Below, in pieces: positions 46,162-57,994 of a DNA stretch of 64,000 nt. Each line of letters opens with the position of its first letter. The stretch's first letter is position 1. The translations under genes were made by a program, and so were the position numbers. The stretch spans positions 3,038,001 through 3,102,000 of the forward strand of contig JBCAMK010000003.1 in the NCBI GenBank assembly GCA_038503065.1, read 5' to 3'. The notes beneath the pieces were generated by a model, which was given only the letters and a program-made list of their open reading frames with translations, did not search any database and was not told where the DNA came from. The stretch is from Paragyromitra xinjiangensis. Lineage: Eukaryota; Ascomycota; Pezizomycetes; Pezizales; Discinaceae.

Positions 46162-48989
46162 TCAATTTATCCACTGCATAGTCCCTTCCACCCGAAACTT
46201 CGCAGTACCCCTTATGTCCTGGGAGCTTGCAGCTGCATGTACCTCAAACTCCGCATCCCGATCAACTGTCCATGACCGCATCTTCTGGTCCCAGTATCCC
46301 AAAGCATACTTGTCGAGGACATAGCTCGCTGTCTTTGTTTCCCCTGGTCGTAGATCAACTTTGGCGAACCCTTTGAGCTCCTTGGTAGGCCTAATAAGTC
46401 CTGGCTTCGAGACTTGGGAAACGTAAAATTGGACCGATTCTTTCCCGGAAACCTTCCCAGTATTGGTGATATCGACCGATACGGTGAGTCTGTCTCTCAG
46501 AACATCGTCCGAAATGCGAGTATTCTTGTACTCAAAAGTGGTGTACGACAGACCGAAACCGAATGGGAAGAGAGGCTGGACTTTGGCTCTTTCGTAATGG
46601 CGATATCCTAGCCAAATTCCCTCCCCATAGACGACCTTGTCGTTCTCGCCAGGGAAATTATGGAATGTTGGGGTGTCTTCCAGTCGGCGGGGGAAAGTAA
46701 CAGGGAGCTTTCCGCATGGAGAGATATTTCCTACGAGCACATCGTAGAGAGAGTTGCCTAGCTCTTGGCCCTGATACCATGCCTGCAGCACTGTAGAAGC
46801 TTCGTTGATCCAGGGCATTGTGATTGGCGACCCGGACTGATTAACAATGATCGTATTAGGGTTGGCCTTGAGCACTTGCGAAATTAACTCATTCTGGGGT
46901 CCAGGCAAGTCCATCGATTTCATATCGTAAGCTTCGCTTTCCCACTCGATGTTCTTTCCTCCCACATACACGACAATGTCCGACTCCCTAGCAAGAGCGA
47001 TAGCATCTCCAAGGAGATCTTCCTTAACTTCTTCCATGAACCCAACTCTTGAGCCGTCCATAACCTCGTCTCTGTACAACTCATCGGTGTAGTGAACCGG
47101 GATTGGATCCAGCTCACGCGAAACACCCTCGACGGTGATGGTGTATGTCCTGCCGCCGATCATTTCGAGTTCGCATCGCTTTTCCGGAGAAGCGTAGGCC
47201 ATGAACATCTCCGAACGCTCCGATTCCTTAGTTCGGTTCCAGATATTAATGAGTTCTTTGCCGTCGACGAGCAGACGTCCGGGACCACAGGTGCCCATGC
47301 TGAAGATGTGTCGGCCGGATGTCTTGGGTGTTAGCAGACCTGTTGCGCGGTAGGAGTATCGCTTCCCGGGAACGAAGGATTTTGGTAGATTGTCGTAGCA
47401 GGAGAGTACTGTGCTCTTTCGGTGGGCGCTATGGACGACTTGCCCTTGGTGAAGCATGTTGTCGTAGTACTCCATATGCATGCCGTGTTCGCCATTCTTG
47501 GGAGATACGCAGGTCTCTGGGAATAAGGGGATCCATTTCTCTGCGAGGCAGCCTTTAGCGTATTTGACCTTTAGGTTTGGGTACTTTGCAGCGGCGTTCT
47601 TGATGAAGGAGTCGAAGGGTGTCTGGCGGTAGTGAGGGTTTAGGGAAGCAGATCTGCAAAGGATTATCAGCAATCTGGATTTATATATATGGTAGGGTAA
47701 GTGGGAAAGCGCGAATGGCTTTCCGTGAAAAAAGCAAATATGTGGAATTACTCACCCTCCACCAGCTGCCACTGACTGTTTAGCGTTCGGGCCAATGAAT
47801 GCGATCTGCTTGGCCTTTCCTAATGTGAGAGGCAAGACATTCTTCTCGTTTTTGAGGAGGACGATCCCCTCGGACGCTGCTCGTCGGAGAAATTGTTGAT
47901 GTTCTGGTCGGTTGATCGCTTCTTCCTGCTCTTCAACCCAGTCTGGGCACTTGTATTTCCCGGTTTTGTAGATCTGGACAGTTTTAGTATACGGTTGGTA
48001 CTTGGGGGTTCCAAAACGGGATACGTACCAGTTCTAGGATCCTCCTAACATTTAGATCCATAGTAGATTCCTTCAGATATCCTTTGCTTACAGCATCGAC
48101 CAAGTTCTTCCCCCTCTTTCGCGCAGGGCCAGGCATTTCAAGATCCAGACCAGCCTCAACACTGGGGACGATGCTATTAACACCAAACCAATCACTCATG
48201 ACCAGCCCCTCAAAGCCCCATTCTTTTCGCAGAATGTCGGTTAGTAGACTCTTGTTGTTGCTGGCGTATACTCCGTTGATTTTCGAGTAGCTAGCCATAA
48301 CACACATAGGTGAGGAATCACGGAGCGCGATCTGGAATGGAACTAGGTGGAGTTCTCGGAGACATCGCTCAGTCATTATTTGGTCAACCACAAAGCGTTT
48401 CGTCTCCTGGTCGTTGGCTGCAAAGTGCTTGATAGTCGTTGCGATACCGTGCGATTGAACTGCATTGATGTATGCAGCGGCGAGCTTGCCTCCAAGAAAC
48501 GGGTCGTCTCCGGAGAAGGATTCGAAATTTCGGCCTCCGAGTGGTGAACGATGTAAACAAACTGGTTGAAGTTAGTATCACACTTGATATCCGGTTTCTT
48601 GGGAGGAGCTCTTACCAGTTGGTGCTAGGAGGATATCTGCTTTTTTGTCTCGAACTTCGGTTGCGAGAAGTCCACCGATGCCAGCGACAATCTCAACGTC
48701 CCATGTTGCTGCGAGAGATACAGCGCTCGGTGTTAACGCTGCGGTTGTTCCATCGACCATAGTACCGCCTCGAGCGCCAACAGGCCCATCTGTAACCTGG
48801 AATAGCTGTCAGAAGTGCTCGACTGAGAGAACCTGTACTGGAACTCACCTTCAATTGTGGGATTCCTAAGCGAGGTACAGGAGATGTTCTCCAGAGATCC
48901 ACTCCGGAAAGCAAAAAGGCCTTCTCCTCGACGGTAAGCTCCTTGAGCTTGCTCTCAACCCAACTCTTCATATCTATGGGAAGCTGCAT
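46162..48989 (-). CDS. Beta-glucosidase, GH3 family with PA14-like insert (intracellular type)
   Basis: Releases glucose from beta-linked oligosaccharides. Five exons: 48849-48989, 48616-48796, 48029-48561, 47756-47973, 46162-47653; 854 residues. The N-terminal TIM barrel shows [12 protein letters not shown] across the first intron, then [27 protein letters not shown] and the nucleophile Asp231 in VMSDWFG. The second domain starts with [34 protein letters not shown] is rebuilt across the last intron. A PA14-like insert (about 385-540) includes [19 protein letters not shown]. The C-terminal fibronectin-III-like domain follows [14 protein letters not shown]. Length and domain order match fungal GH3 enzymes with PA14, which usually lack a signal peptide; none is seen here. 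A TATA-like ATATAT lies about 120 bp upstream on the coding strand. Confidence 0.93.
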
Positions 48990-51900
48990 TTTGGGTAGAT
49001 CTTCCGGTAGTAGAAGTTGTGGATTTCGAATTGCTGGTATTGATCACAGGCTTGAAGCACAAATTGCAAGTATCTCAAGGGGCTGTTTGTTTGAATCGAT
49101 GAGGACTCATGGCCATGATATATGTACCTCCGTCGGGGCCAAGAATAATAGTATGGAGAGCGAGAGTCAGGGTGGGCCCCGGGAACCCCACCAACTATCC
49201 AATTCTAGCAAGGTTTAGCATTCGGTAGAATAGAATACGCCTATGTCTGAGATGCTCAGCCAGATATTCTGAGAAGAAAAAAAATATCCTGTAGTTCTCT
49301 GTCCCGAACTAGATCCGCTGAACTGGGTTGCTAGGTTTCGCGTGTACGGATAGGGTTCCGAAGCCGGTGCCCCCTTGGTGGGATTTTCAATCAGCATGAG
49401 CGAGTCACCCAATGGACCCCTGTTTGGATCCGTGGGGGTGTTACATTGCTCGACGAACCATGTATTGGAACTTCAGTTACCGCCCGTACCCGTAGAGCCC
49501 AGAAAGGGTCGAGCACTGTCCTTGTACGAAGATCGGAAGCGCGCACTTTAGGTCAGAGCTAGTAAGAGACCAATGTCTGAATCAATGATCACTTGTACGT
49601 ATCGGCATCGTTACCACAAACATTTTCCTATTTCTTAACTTTGGGGGGGTTTTTTTCGGGGGGGGGACCACCAGAAAGGTGTAGTGCGTAATAAGAGAAT
49701 TATTCATTGAGGCCCGGATTCCCGGGATAGCTATGAAAATTTTCTCAAAGGAGGATAATCGGTTTTGGTATTGTTTAGTACTGGATGAGCATTTCGGAGC
49801 TATGCGGTACGCAGAAACATTTGTTATTTATTCTTCCGAGCGTGCATGATAGCAGGACCTGGTCTGGTCACTTGTGAATTTGCCACAGATGTACCTGTAC
49901 CTAACTGGACTGGTCTAGTTAAGCACAATTGAGGACAACAGGTCTAGTTCTCTCTCATTCGGTCGATGTGAGGGGGGCAATACTAAATAAAGACCAATCA
50001 TGAAGGGAAAAAAAAAGGATCAAAGAGTACCGAAAAAAAACAGTTCGTGACAACGGATATAGTTGTCGTGCCGTGTTTTTTGGTGACACTGCAGACCCCA
50101 CACTTCCGTAGCTTTTCTAGAGCCGTTTTCGATGCATCTAAAGTCGTTTTTAAATACAATCCGCATCATTTTAAACATGGGTTGTAGTATTGGGAAGAGT
50201 AGAGTCCTGGGTAACTGCTCCGCGAACGCTCGGCTCCCAAAGCCAGGGAAGCATTACCACATAGATGCCCCGGGGGTATATCGATGCACGCCTTCTAGCT
50301 CCCGGAGGTGCTTAGGTGGGGCAGAAAATCAGTTTTGTTGTAAAAGGGCTATAAATACGGTTAAGGCAGTTGTATCAAAATTGTAGAAATTGCCGCTCAA
50401 TACGGAATATGATAGGCAACGTGTATGTACCATTTTACTCTCGATTTTTTTTCGTGAACGAAGCACTTTTGCAGATCACTATTCAAATCAGTGCGTAAGA
50501 AAAAAAAACCCACAGCGCATCGCGTTTATGGCTTTGAATTAAACGACTCCTGATGGCTTTAGAAGAGATAACCCTAGCCCCTAAAATACGATATATCGTA
50601 TTGTGAGAAATGTTTTACGCTGAGTGGGATCCGAGGGCTTATTAGCGCACGAATGCTGAAGCAACGAGGCTCTTGAAGTTCTTGTTCTCGAGTAGGGTGT
50701 GTTTCCGATGCTGGAATGCGAGAAACTTGTAACACGCCGAGGGCCGCATGCCGCTGGGGAAGAAGGTCCGATATTCCTAAAATCCCAGTACGTATGTACG
50801 TCAGCTGATATGTACATAGGTCCGAAGGAATATTTTTAAAGTATCTAGTGCTGTGCTCGGGGAGGGGGGAATTTTGGCATAGATGCCTGCCTGCCAATTC
50901 ATGGTTGTCTGTAATAAAGTCATCCGCTAGGTTTATTTCATGCAGTTAATGGAGCTAAGTTGTTCTATGTTTTTTCAGGCCTAAATCTGACACTGGGCAG
51001 CCGGTTCTAGGCTTTCTATGGTACAGAGGATCATATTATTTTTTTTGTATTTAGGATAAAAAGGGTGGCCTTTCTTTCTGAAAATCCTTGCTTTGCGATC
51101 ATCGAACCACTATCGGCGCCGGCAATAATTAATCACAATCCGCAGGTCGTGTACCCGGATTGTAAATTTTTTGAAATCATTCCTTGGTTTCGGTTGCACT
51201 ATGTTTTTCGGGTATCCTCCGCCATACAGGCCCCGAAAACGAATAGTCAGTATTCTGTAGGGTAGTTGGACTATTGGTTGAGACCGCTAGCGATACGCTC
51301 AAGCCGATACGGTGGTATTGGATTTGGCTGGGGGGGGTTAAGAGCCCAACTTCGGTTGGCCAGATGACTTCAAGATCAAGAAATATGGAATACGACAGGC
51401 CATTATCTCGATATATTCTTCGGTAAGGGAATCATCTACTCTGAATGACAGACTCTGTAATGACGATTGATGGTATTTATGCAATGACACGTTTCCGAAG
51501 TCTGTCGCTAGAAACCCTAGCCCTGAAGCTGTCATGATGAATCTAGAAATTCCCTGGAATAACCAAAGAATTTTCTAAAAAATCCTAATAATTACTCGTA
51601 GTGTAATCTACGCTGTCATTGAGATAGGGTTAGGGCTGTAGGTGTTTCATCGACTGCACTCAGTGACTATTTCAGAAAGGCCTACATAGAAGACTCCCAC
51701 CTTGTCGTATGATGTGTACAGTAGCAACTACTGAGATGGCAAAGATCACGCTAATCGTGATTCTTAGCTCATCTTATGCGTGTTGGAAAAATAACGATCT
51801 TTGTTTGATAGGACTTACGCTCGTCTCAGATTATGCGCTACAACGAGAAGTATACACACGGCATATGGAGTCACCTGCTCCACGTATCTACAAAGGAACT

Positions 51901-53347
51901 CTCCGCCAATCGCCGGAGTTATCAGTAAGTGAGACTTGGTGAAGATCAGCTTCACGGTAGATAGGTTCCATAGCAAAGGTAAATATTGCAGCAGGAACCT
52001 AGATATTCCTCTCGACGAACCTGAATCCTCGCCGCGGTCCGCGTCAATAGGGGATGGGCACATAGCGGCGATACCAACCCAAAGTCTAGCAGGGTGGGAA
52101 GGATACACAAGAAAACTATGGTTTTGTGGCGTTCAAGACTTATGAAGCAATGAGACTCTATATCGGAAGATTTTTTTCATCATAGTGACCCTGAGATTAT
52201 TTGATAGGAGAGGAAATTGACACAGAGCCTGGATTGGGTCACTCTATGGAGGTAGCAGGTCCCTTGGGTCGGATCGAGCAATGAACATTGCGAGTGATGC
52301 ACTCATTACCAGTTTGCATATCAGAAGCAATGCCCGGGATCTCATCGCGCACGGCAAAAAAAAAGGCAATGAAACCGGGCTTTTTAAAGAAATAGAAAGC
52401 ACCACAGGCGGTGTGAAGATAAGTCAAAGGATCGAATGCTGATCTGAGAGCTATGTCTGGTTTGTATGGAAGCCCCCACGGGCCACCTCATGAGAGATTT
52501 GAGCACATGCCACCAGCGCACGCAATTCGAAACGAGCTTTTTTGAAAAAGCAATCCCCAAGCCAGTTTCTGATGGGGAAAAAACAAACCCCAAAGGCCTT
52601 CGGCACAACTGGCCGATGCCGAGGGGACTTCTGCATCGTGGTCATTGGCTACTAGGCATCTTGGCCGCAACAACGTGTGCCAATTATACCTGGCTCTAAA
52701 GTAAACTGATTTTTTTATAAAACTAAACTTCACAAACGTTATCAAAAATCTCACTCAGTATCGACCTTTATCAAGGTAGACTTTTCACACCTGAAGGGAA
52801 CTACATCTAGGATCAGCGATGTGAGAAAGAAACGTCGACCGAGTGGCGATTTCTTGGCCATGGGTTTCAAGGATCTAGGCGGGATACAACTACTCTAGGT
52901 TATTGTATCCTCTCGAATTCACCTGCTACCCTCACGTGCCTATATTCCTAGAATTTTGAGGGAAGACGGACGAATAAAGCTCTGTCATAAGGTCTAGAAT
53001 CGTGGCGGGGGAGTTGCAGGACCCACTTCAATAGCGGTATGACCGTGCCCTGACGTTACCATATGCGGCCCCAGATACTAGGGGCGTTTAAAGCGCTTGG
53101 GGAGCTAAAAAAATGCGCTCGGGTGCAGCGTCAGGAGCGAGTGAATTATAGTATTGCTGATCAAGGAAGGTTGTAGGAATCGTGTAGTCGTCACCGATCC
53201 TACCTGTCGACCAAACGCTCGGTTTTGGTTACGGTGCAACCACTACACAATCATTCAGGAACATAGGATAACGGGCTAACGGAAATCACGATAGTAGTAC
53301 AAAAAACTTCGGAACGTGGGGAAATCGGGCAGATGTGGAAAAAGAAA
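48990..53347. other. Gene-poor stretch upstream of the GH3 gene
   Basis: About 4.4 kb with no supported protein gene. Several long G or A homopolymers occur (G runs near 49643-49668 and 51330, A runs near 50008 and 50503). AGGGTTAGGG lies at 51626-51635. Overlapping frames near 52239-52754 are probably chance. Proximal sequence at about 49172-49193 has GGTGGG and CCCACC flanking a GC-rich core and could be part of the GH3 promoter. Confidence 0.45.
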
Positions 53348-53431
53348 AACCCTACGCGGGGGTCGAACCCGCAACCTTCAGATTAGCCTTCAGATTAGAA
53401 GTCTGACGCGCTACCATTGCGCCAGCAGGGC
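53348..53431 (-). tRNA. tRNA-Arg (anticodon TCT) with 12-nt intron
   Basis: Read on the minus strand. The 7-bp acceptor stem is GCCCTGC/GTAGGGT with two G-U pairs. The D arm is GCGC-AATGGTA-GCGC, the anticodon arm TCAGA-CTTCTAA-TCTGA with anticodon TCT, the variable loop AGGTT, and the T arm GCGGG-TTCGACC-CCCGC. Removing a 12-nt intron (53384-53395, ATCTGAAGGCTA) at the standard position 37/38 gives a canonical 72-nt tRNA. The intron is an exact tandem copy of neighbouring exon sequence. A T-rich run follows the 3' end and can serve as the Pol III terminator. CCA is not encoded. Confidence 0.95.
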
Positions 53432-53933
53432 TGCTGTTTTGTTTTTCAAGAAAATTACCCCCCATGTTCTTGAAAAAAAGGGCTAGCCACCAACCAAACC
53501 GTTCCAAGGCCAGTTACTAATAGCCGCAGGGCGATATACCGTTACAATCTCCGCTTGACACATCAAGATGACCAAATCTGGGGGTTTTTGAGTGTGTTTG
53601 TCGAGTGATCTTGTGTGATACTAGCCTCGCTTGTGCCCCAGCGGGCTTGAGGCGCATACTAGTTAAGTCAGGGTGATCGTTTCTGTGTTCCACCATTTGT
53701 TCATGATCAGAGTGATGCTGGAAATCTACCTACCCTATGTTTCACTAAATGTGATGTAGTTTGTACGTCGACCGTTCTACGTATTCTAAAGAAACAATTA
53801 TTATTCAACCTTTAATCCATATAGCGGTACGTTACAATCCAGCTTAAATGACATAATGAAACCTGTTTGATGTGTATATCCAGGCTGTTACTATAATAGA
53901 AATTATTGCACTTGATATTGCACTATCGGAGGG
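53432..53933. other. Spacer between tRNA-Arg and the DJ-1/PfpI gene
   Basis: About 500 bp. Presumably holds the 3' UTR of the DJ-1-like gene and the upstream region of the tRNA gene. Nothing else recognised. Confidence 0.5.
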
Positions 53934-55208
53934 TCACTTGACATCTTCAGGTCTCTTTTTGGGGTCAAGTCGAATCTTTTCAACCTCCTCGACAATCTTC
54001 TGCGCGAAAAGTTCTGCATCCCCTGGAAATCGTGCGGAGACATAATGATAATTTGGATCCACGTGTGCAAATGGACTTTGTTTAACCCGGATCTATTAGT
54101 AAAATTGCGATCCACATGAATGGGCTGACTACGTACGCCATGCTTAACGGACCGCGTTTGTACTGCTCTTTGTTGTTGACCGCACCAAGTACCTGATTTG
54201 ATCTATCAGCTCACATACCCCGCAAAGTCAGTCCAATCGGGGTGGATAAGTACATCCTTGTTGCACCATCTTCCTTCTTCACCATAGGTTCGATAATAAT
54301 CGCCTAGGCGCCATGCCTGTGAAGCAGCCCATGCAACGCCTTCCATCCAGTGAGGAAGTGTGGTGGTTTCCACATCGTGAAGAACACAGGGACCGCTTTC
54401 GTTTCCGGGGCCCAGAGTTGGGGCGTATGTGGTGTTTGCTAGCACTAATACTCCGTGGCAGATTGCACCAAGAACTTTTGCGGAACCTATCGTTGAACGA
54501 TGATGAGAAAAGCTTGTCAAAACATCCTGTACATGAAAACGTGATATCGAACCGGATCAGTTCCCGGATCAAAGTGATCTCGGGGAATAGAGGGGTGATG
54601 AAACACACCTTGATTTCCTGTATCTCTTTTTGTCAAAGGCCAATATTCTCGGAGCAGCTGATGTAAGGACTTTGACTCCAGATATTGCCTGATTGGTTTA
54701 TCATGCCCTCCTGGGAGGAGTACAACGTCTTCAATATTTGTCACAATATATGATAAGTATTATCAATCATAAGTGATACGCTGGCCAAAGAGATAACCGC
54801 AGTCACAAGTTACCATAAGGAATCAGGGAAAACCCCTCCCTCGACCAAACAAGCGGTTTCTGAAACGCAGGCGTAGAAGTCATTTCTTGATAGTTTTGAA
54901 TCGCGATCTTACTTGCTCCCTACATGACGTCCCCGGTTTGATGTTAACCCTCGCTTAGCCTGAAGGAAGAGGGTTACGCTTACCAAGACGGCCCCAAAGA
55001 GCCCCTTTGCCAATAGCCTCTGATCAGCCTTGGCAACGTCTCCATTTTCAGTCATGAAGTCGATTTCCCATCCGTTTTGCTGGAAAACTTTCCAAGGAAC
55101 AGAGATCTCGCTTGGCTCCTGGCCATCATTAGCTAGGATAATCGCAACTTTTGGTGGTTTTGCAGCGGACTGAGCTTGGGAAGGGTTAGGAGGAGCATAG
55201 GAAGCCAT
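53934..55208 (-). CDS. DJ-1/PfpI family protein (class I glutamine amidotransferase-like)
   Basis: Six exons: 54984-55208, 54814-54919, 54609-54728, 54254-54486, 54137-54192, 53934-54075; 293 residues. The N-terminus reads KVAIILANDGQEPSEISVPW, containing the conserved acidic residue after the first strand. YDVVLLPGGHDKPIRQYLES is restored across intron 2. Cys160 in GAICHGVLVL is the expected nucleophile-elbow cysteine. The last two introns are the hardest: a 61-nt intron joins RWCNKD to VLGAVNNKEQYKRGPLSMA, and a second joins that to PFAHVDPNYHYVSARFPGD. This gives an end similar to fungal relatives and a stop at 53934; the other open frame past it (ending at 53903) is a shadow. Members can be hydrolases, glyoxalases or chaperones, so the reaction is unknown. 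A telobox-like motif lies about 160 bp upstream. Confidence 0.85.
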
Positions 55209-55965
55209 CAGGGGTTTCGGAAGGGTTATGGTTGGGGAAAAAGAGCTTGGTATGGCTTGTATGAGAATATGTGGTTGGAACCTGAAGAGGGGTGGTTATC
55301 TGCCTGATGCCGCATGTTATCTTGAAGGATATCGGTGGCTGATTCCTTAAAATAGAAATCTAGTGGCGAACCCTAACCCTATTTATTACTTTCTATAGTT
55401 TAAAAGGAAAGAACTTGAGTACAATCTCCCGCTTCAACTACAATATCACTAGCTAGTATAAAGGAAATTGCACCTTAGGCAGGGAAACAGTTAGCTAATG
55501 TGCTGTTTGGTTGGCTAGCTTGCGGTTGAACTAAACCCCTTGATTCCCGGCAAAGGGCATCTCTGCTGGAAATGAAAGGTTGTACTGGTACATTATTCCA
55601 CGACTCCCCAAAGCGAAATTACCTAAATATTTCAATCGTAGGACCTCACCTCACCTCACCCAATCGGCAAATACCAACCTTGCTATTTCGCTTCGTCGGA
55701 AACAAATGTTAGATTGGTTCCAGATGACGCCAGAACATGGGTGCCTGTAAGGCTGAGGAAAGTTTCCCAGGGTAATCGATATCTCCCGGACTGAATGCCA
55801 ACCGCTGGCAAAGAAGGTCTGTGAACATGTTCCTTGGCCCGTTTTCGAATCGAACTTGAACCCCCACACGAAACAAAAGTGAGAATGTATTTCTCCGAAA
55901 ATGACATTGATTAGTTGGGGGCGATTCTACAATCACCCCATTGGCTTCATAATCTCGTGTACAGC
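55209..55965. other. Spacer with telobox-like motif
   Basis: About 755 bp between the start of the DJ-1-like gene and the stop of the MFS gene, both on the minus strand. AACCCTAACCCT at 55369-55380 is the likely promoter element of the DJ-1-like gene. A short ACCTC repeat lies near 55645. No other gene. Confidence 0.5.
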
Positions 55966-57994
55966 TCACAATACATATCTAAACCTGGGGGACTTGTCTC
56001 CCATCCTTGCCATCTGCTCCACTGTCAAGCCCTCATCCCCTATTTTTTCTCTCTTGGCATTGATCTTCTTATAACCGAGGACCAAAATCCCTACGGCTAC
56101 CATCCCGGCCACGATAAAAGCAATCTCTAGTGCGTGTCCCATTGTATACCTCGGCGCATCTTCGCTCCTGTAGAAATTAGAGGCCATGGCGCCACCGAGA
56201 TTTCCGACTGCGATCTGGATCGCCATGCCAGCAGATCTTTTATAAGACCCAGATAGATTGTTCGACAGCCAAGTAATATTTCCGGGACTATTGATAAGGG
56301 CGGTGAGGGTTCAGCTGTCAGATTTGCCAAGAAAAGAGGATGAGAAGAGGCTTACAATGCTGGGTAGATTCCACAGGTAGCAATAAAAACACCCGCGTAT
56401 ACTAGTCCTGGGATATTTTTAGGGGTTACGATGGCAATGATAAAACCTAGGCAAGTAACACAAAGTCCTCCGAACACGAAGGGCGATCTAACGCCTCTGT
56501 TATCGCTCATCCAGGCTGTGATCACAGAAAGGATCGATGCAGTGATGTAGATGGGACTGTTATTCCCTCCATAGTTAGCACAACTATCCATTTCCCGGGA
56601 GGAACTGGAGAGGGGGAACGAACACAGTGAGTAGCTGGGCCTTAGCAGACGAATATCCCAAGTTCTTGATGATGCTTGGAAGGAATAAACTGACACCATA
56701 AAGAGGGCAAACAATCCCCCAATAGACCTTAAGATCACCTCAACTATTAGCAAAATTTACCATCTCGATTAAAGTTATCTGGGTCAAGATTTAGGGTCTC
56801 TTACGAAGATGTTGACCCAGATCTGCCAGTCACTGAATGCGTCCCACACATACTTCCACTCGAACTCCTCTGCCTCTGCAACTAGCCCTCTGCTGTTATT
56901 TGCCTGGACATCTTCTACCATCGCGGTTTCCACTTTCTCATCCGCGCTCTTTTGTTCGGGTACTCTCATATCTATAGAACCTTGATAACGCAATCGCCAA
57001 ATCACGAACCGTCTCTCTTCCTCCGTCAAAAACGAGGCAGTTTCTGGAAAGTCGCATAGAAAATAGTAGGCGGCTATTGCAACGATCACCGTAAGAAGCC
57101 CTTCAAGAATGAAACTGTCGAACATAACAAAGTTAGATATCTTCCGAGAGATTAGGTTGATGGTAGGTCATACATCCATCTCCAACCTTCAAGGTTCCCA
57201 ACACCATCCATTTTTGCAATAGCGAATGCTAGAAGACCAGAAAAAGCTCCACTGTAATGATGATAGTCAGCTTCATACAAGCGTGAGACATTCGTAAGCT
57301 TTGGATAGTAGACATACGCCACACTCGCAGCACTGAAAAATAGAGCCTGCCTCCATTGTGCTTCATGTCGGCAATACCACATGGTGATGTACTAGAATTC
57401 TCCCACATTAGTACCACGAAAAAAATGTAGGGTTAAAATCGTACATAAGCTACTCCTGGAAATAAACCAGCTTCAGAAACTCCTAGGAAAAACCTAGCCG
57501 CCAAAAGTCCATTATAGCTTTGGACAATTCCCATAAGCGTCATTACGGCTCCCCAGACTACCATAATTGACGGTAGCCACACGCTTGGCCTTAACTTCTT
57601 TAGGAGCAGATTTGATGGGACTTCAAAAACACAATATGAGAAGAAGAATATAGTCACTGCTATGGTGATTAGTCATCAAGTCCCAATAAAGAAGATGCAT
57701 GAAAATGTCTGGAATATCGTGGCTAGATCAGAAACTGGTTGACTAACATGTCCAATTATATTGCGGCCCGGTCATGTGGAGATCATCTACCAACCCTTCA
57801 ATTCGGGCATTTCCAATGTTTCCCCTATCAAGAAACGAGAGGAGATATAGCAGTGCTAGCATAGGTATCAAGCGCTTATCCATCTTTCGAAGGATAGCCT
57901 TTTCATCCAGATGAGCGAAGGACGCCCGTGTGAGATGAGCATCTCCTGTAAGTTCGCTGCGATTCTCATGGGGTATGGGAGAAGATGAAACCAT
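55966..57994 (-). CDS. MFS transporter, DAL5/allantoate permease-like (second copy of the family)
   Basis: Eight exons: 57748-57994, 57445-57659, 57318-57391, 57174-57251, 56805-57114, 56624-56727, 56356-56556, 55966-56287; 516 residues. Signatures in order are KMDKRLIPMLALLYLLSFLDR before and in TM1, GNIGNARIEGL, YCVFEVPSNLLLKKLRPS in TM4, GVSEAGLFPGVAYYITMWY, ALFFSAASVAGAFSGLLAFA, GWRWIFILEG, PSIIKNLGYSSAKAQLLTV and NNLSGSYKRSAGMAIQIAVG. It ends with the family tail GDKSPRFRYVL. The start at 57994 gives MVSSSPIPHENRS; an in-frame ATG at 58087 is possible, but its first stretch looks like leader. The 66-nt intron at 57252-57317 is stop-free and in frame, but the spliced form matches relatives. 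Substrate unknown; likely an organic anion at the plasma membrane. Two CreA-like sites lie about 200 bp upstream. Confidence 0.92.

Noticed and set aside
53903..53933. Alternative C-terminus of the DJ-1-like protein ending at 53903
   Set aside because: Another frame gives PFAHVDPNYHYVSARFPGD, the expected family end, with stop at 53934 and fitting splice sites.
55369..55380. Telomere-type repeat as a sign of a chromosome end or fusion
   Set aside because: Only two units are present and similar short copies occur at several promoter positions, so a regulatory motif is more likely.
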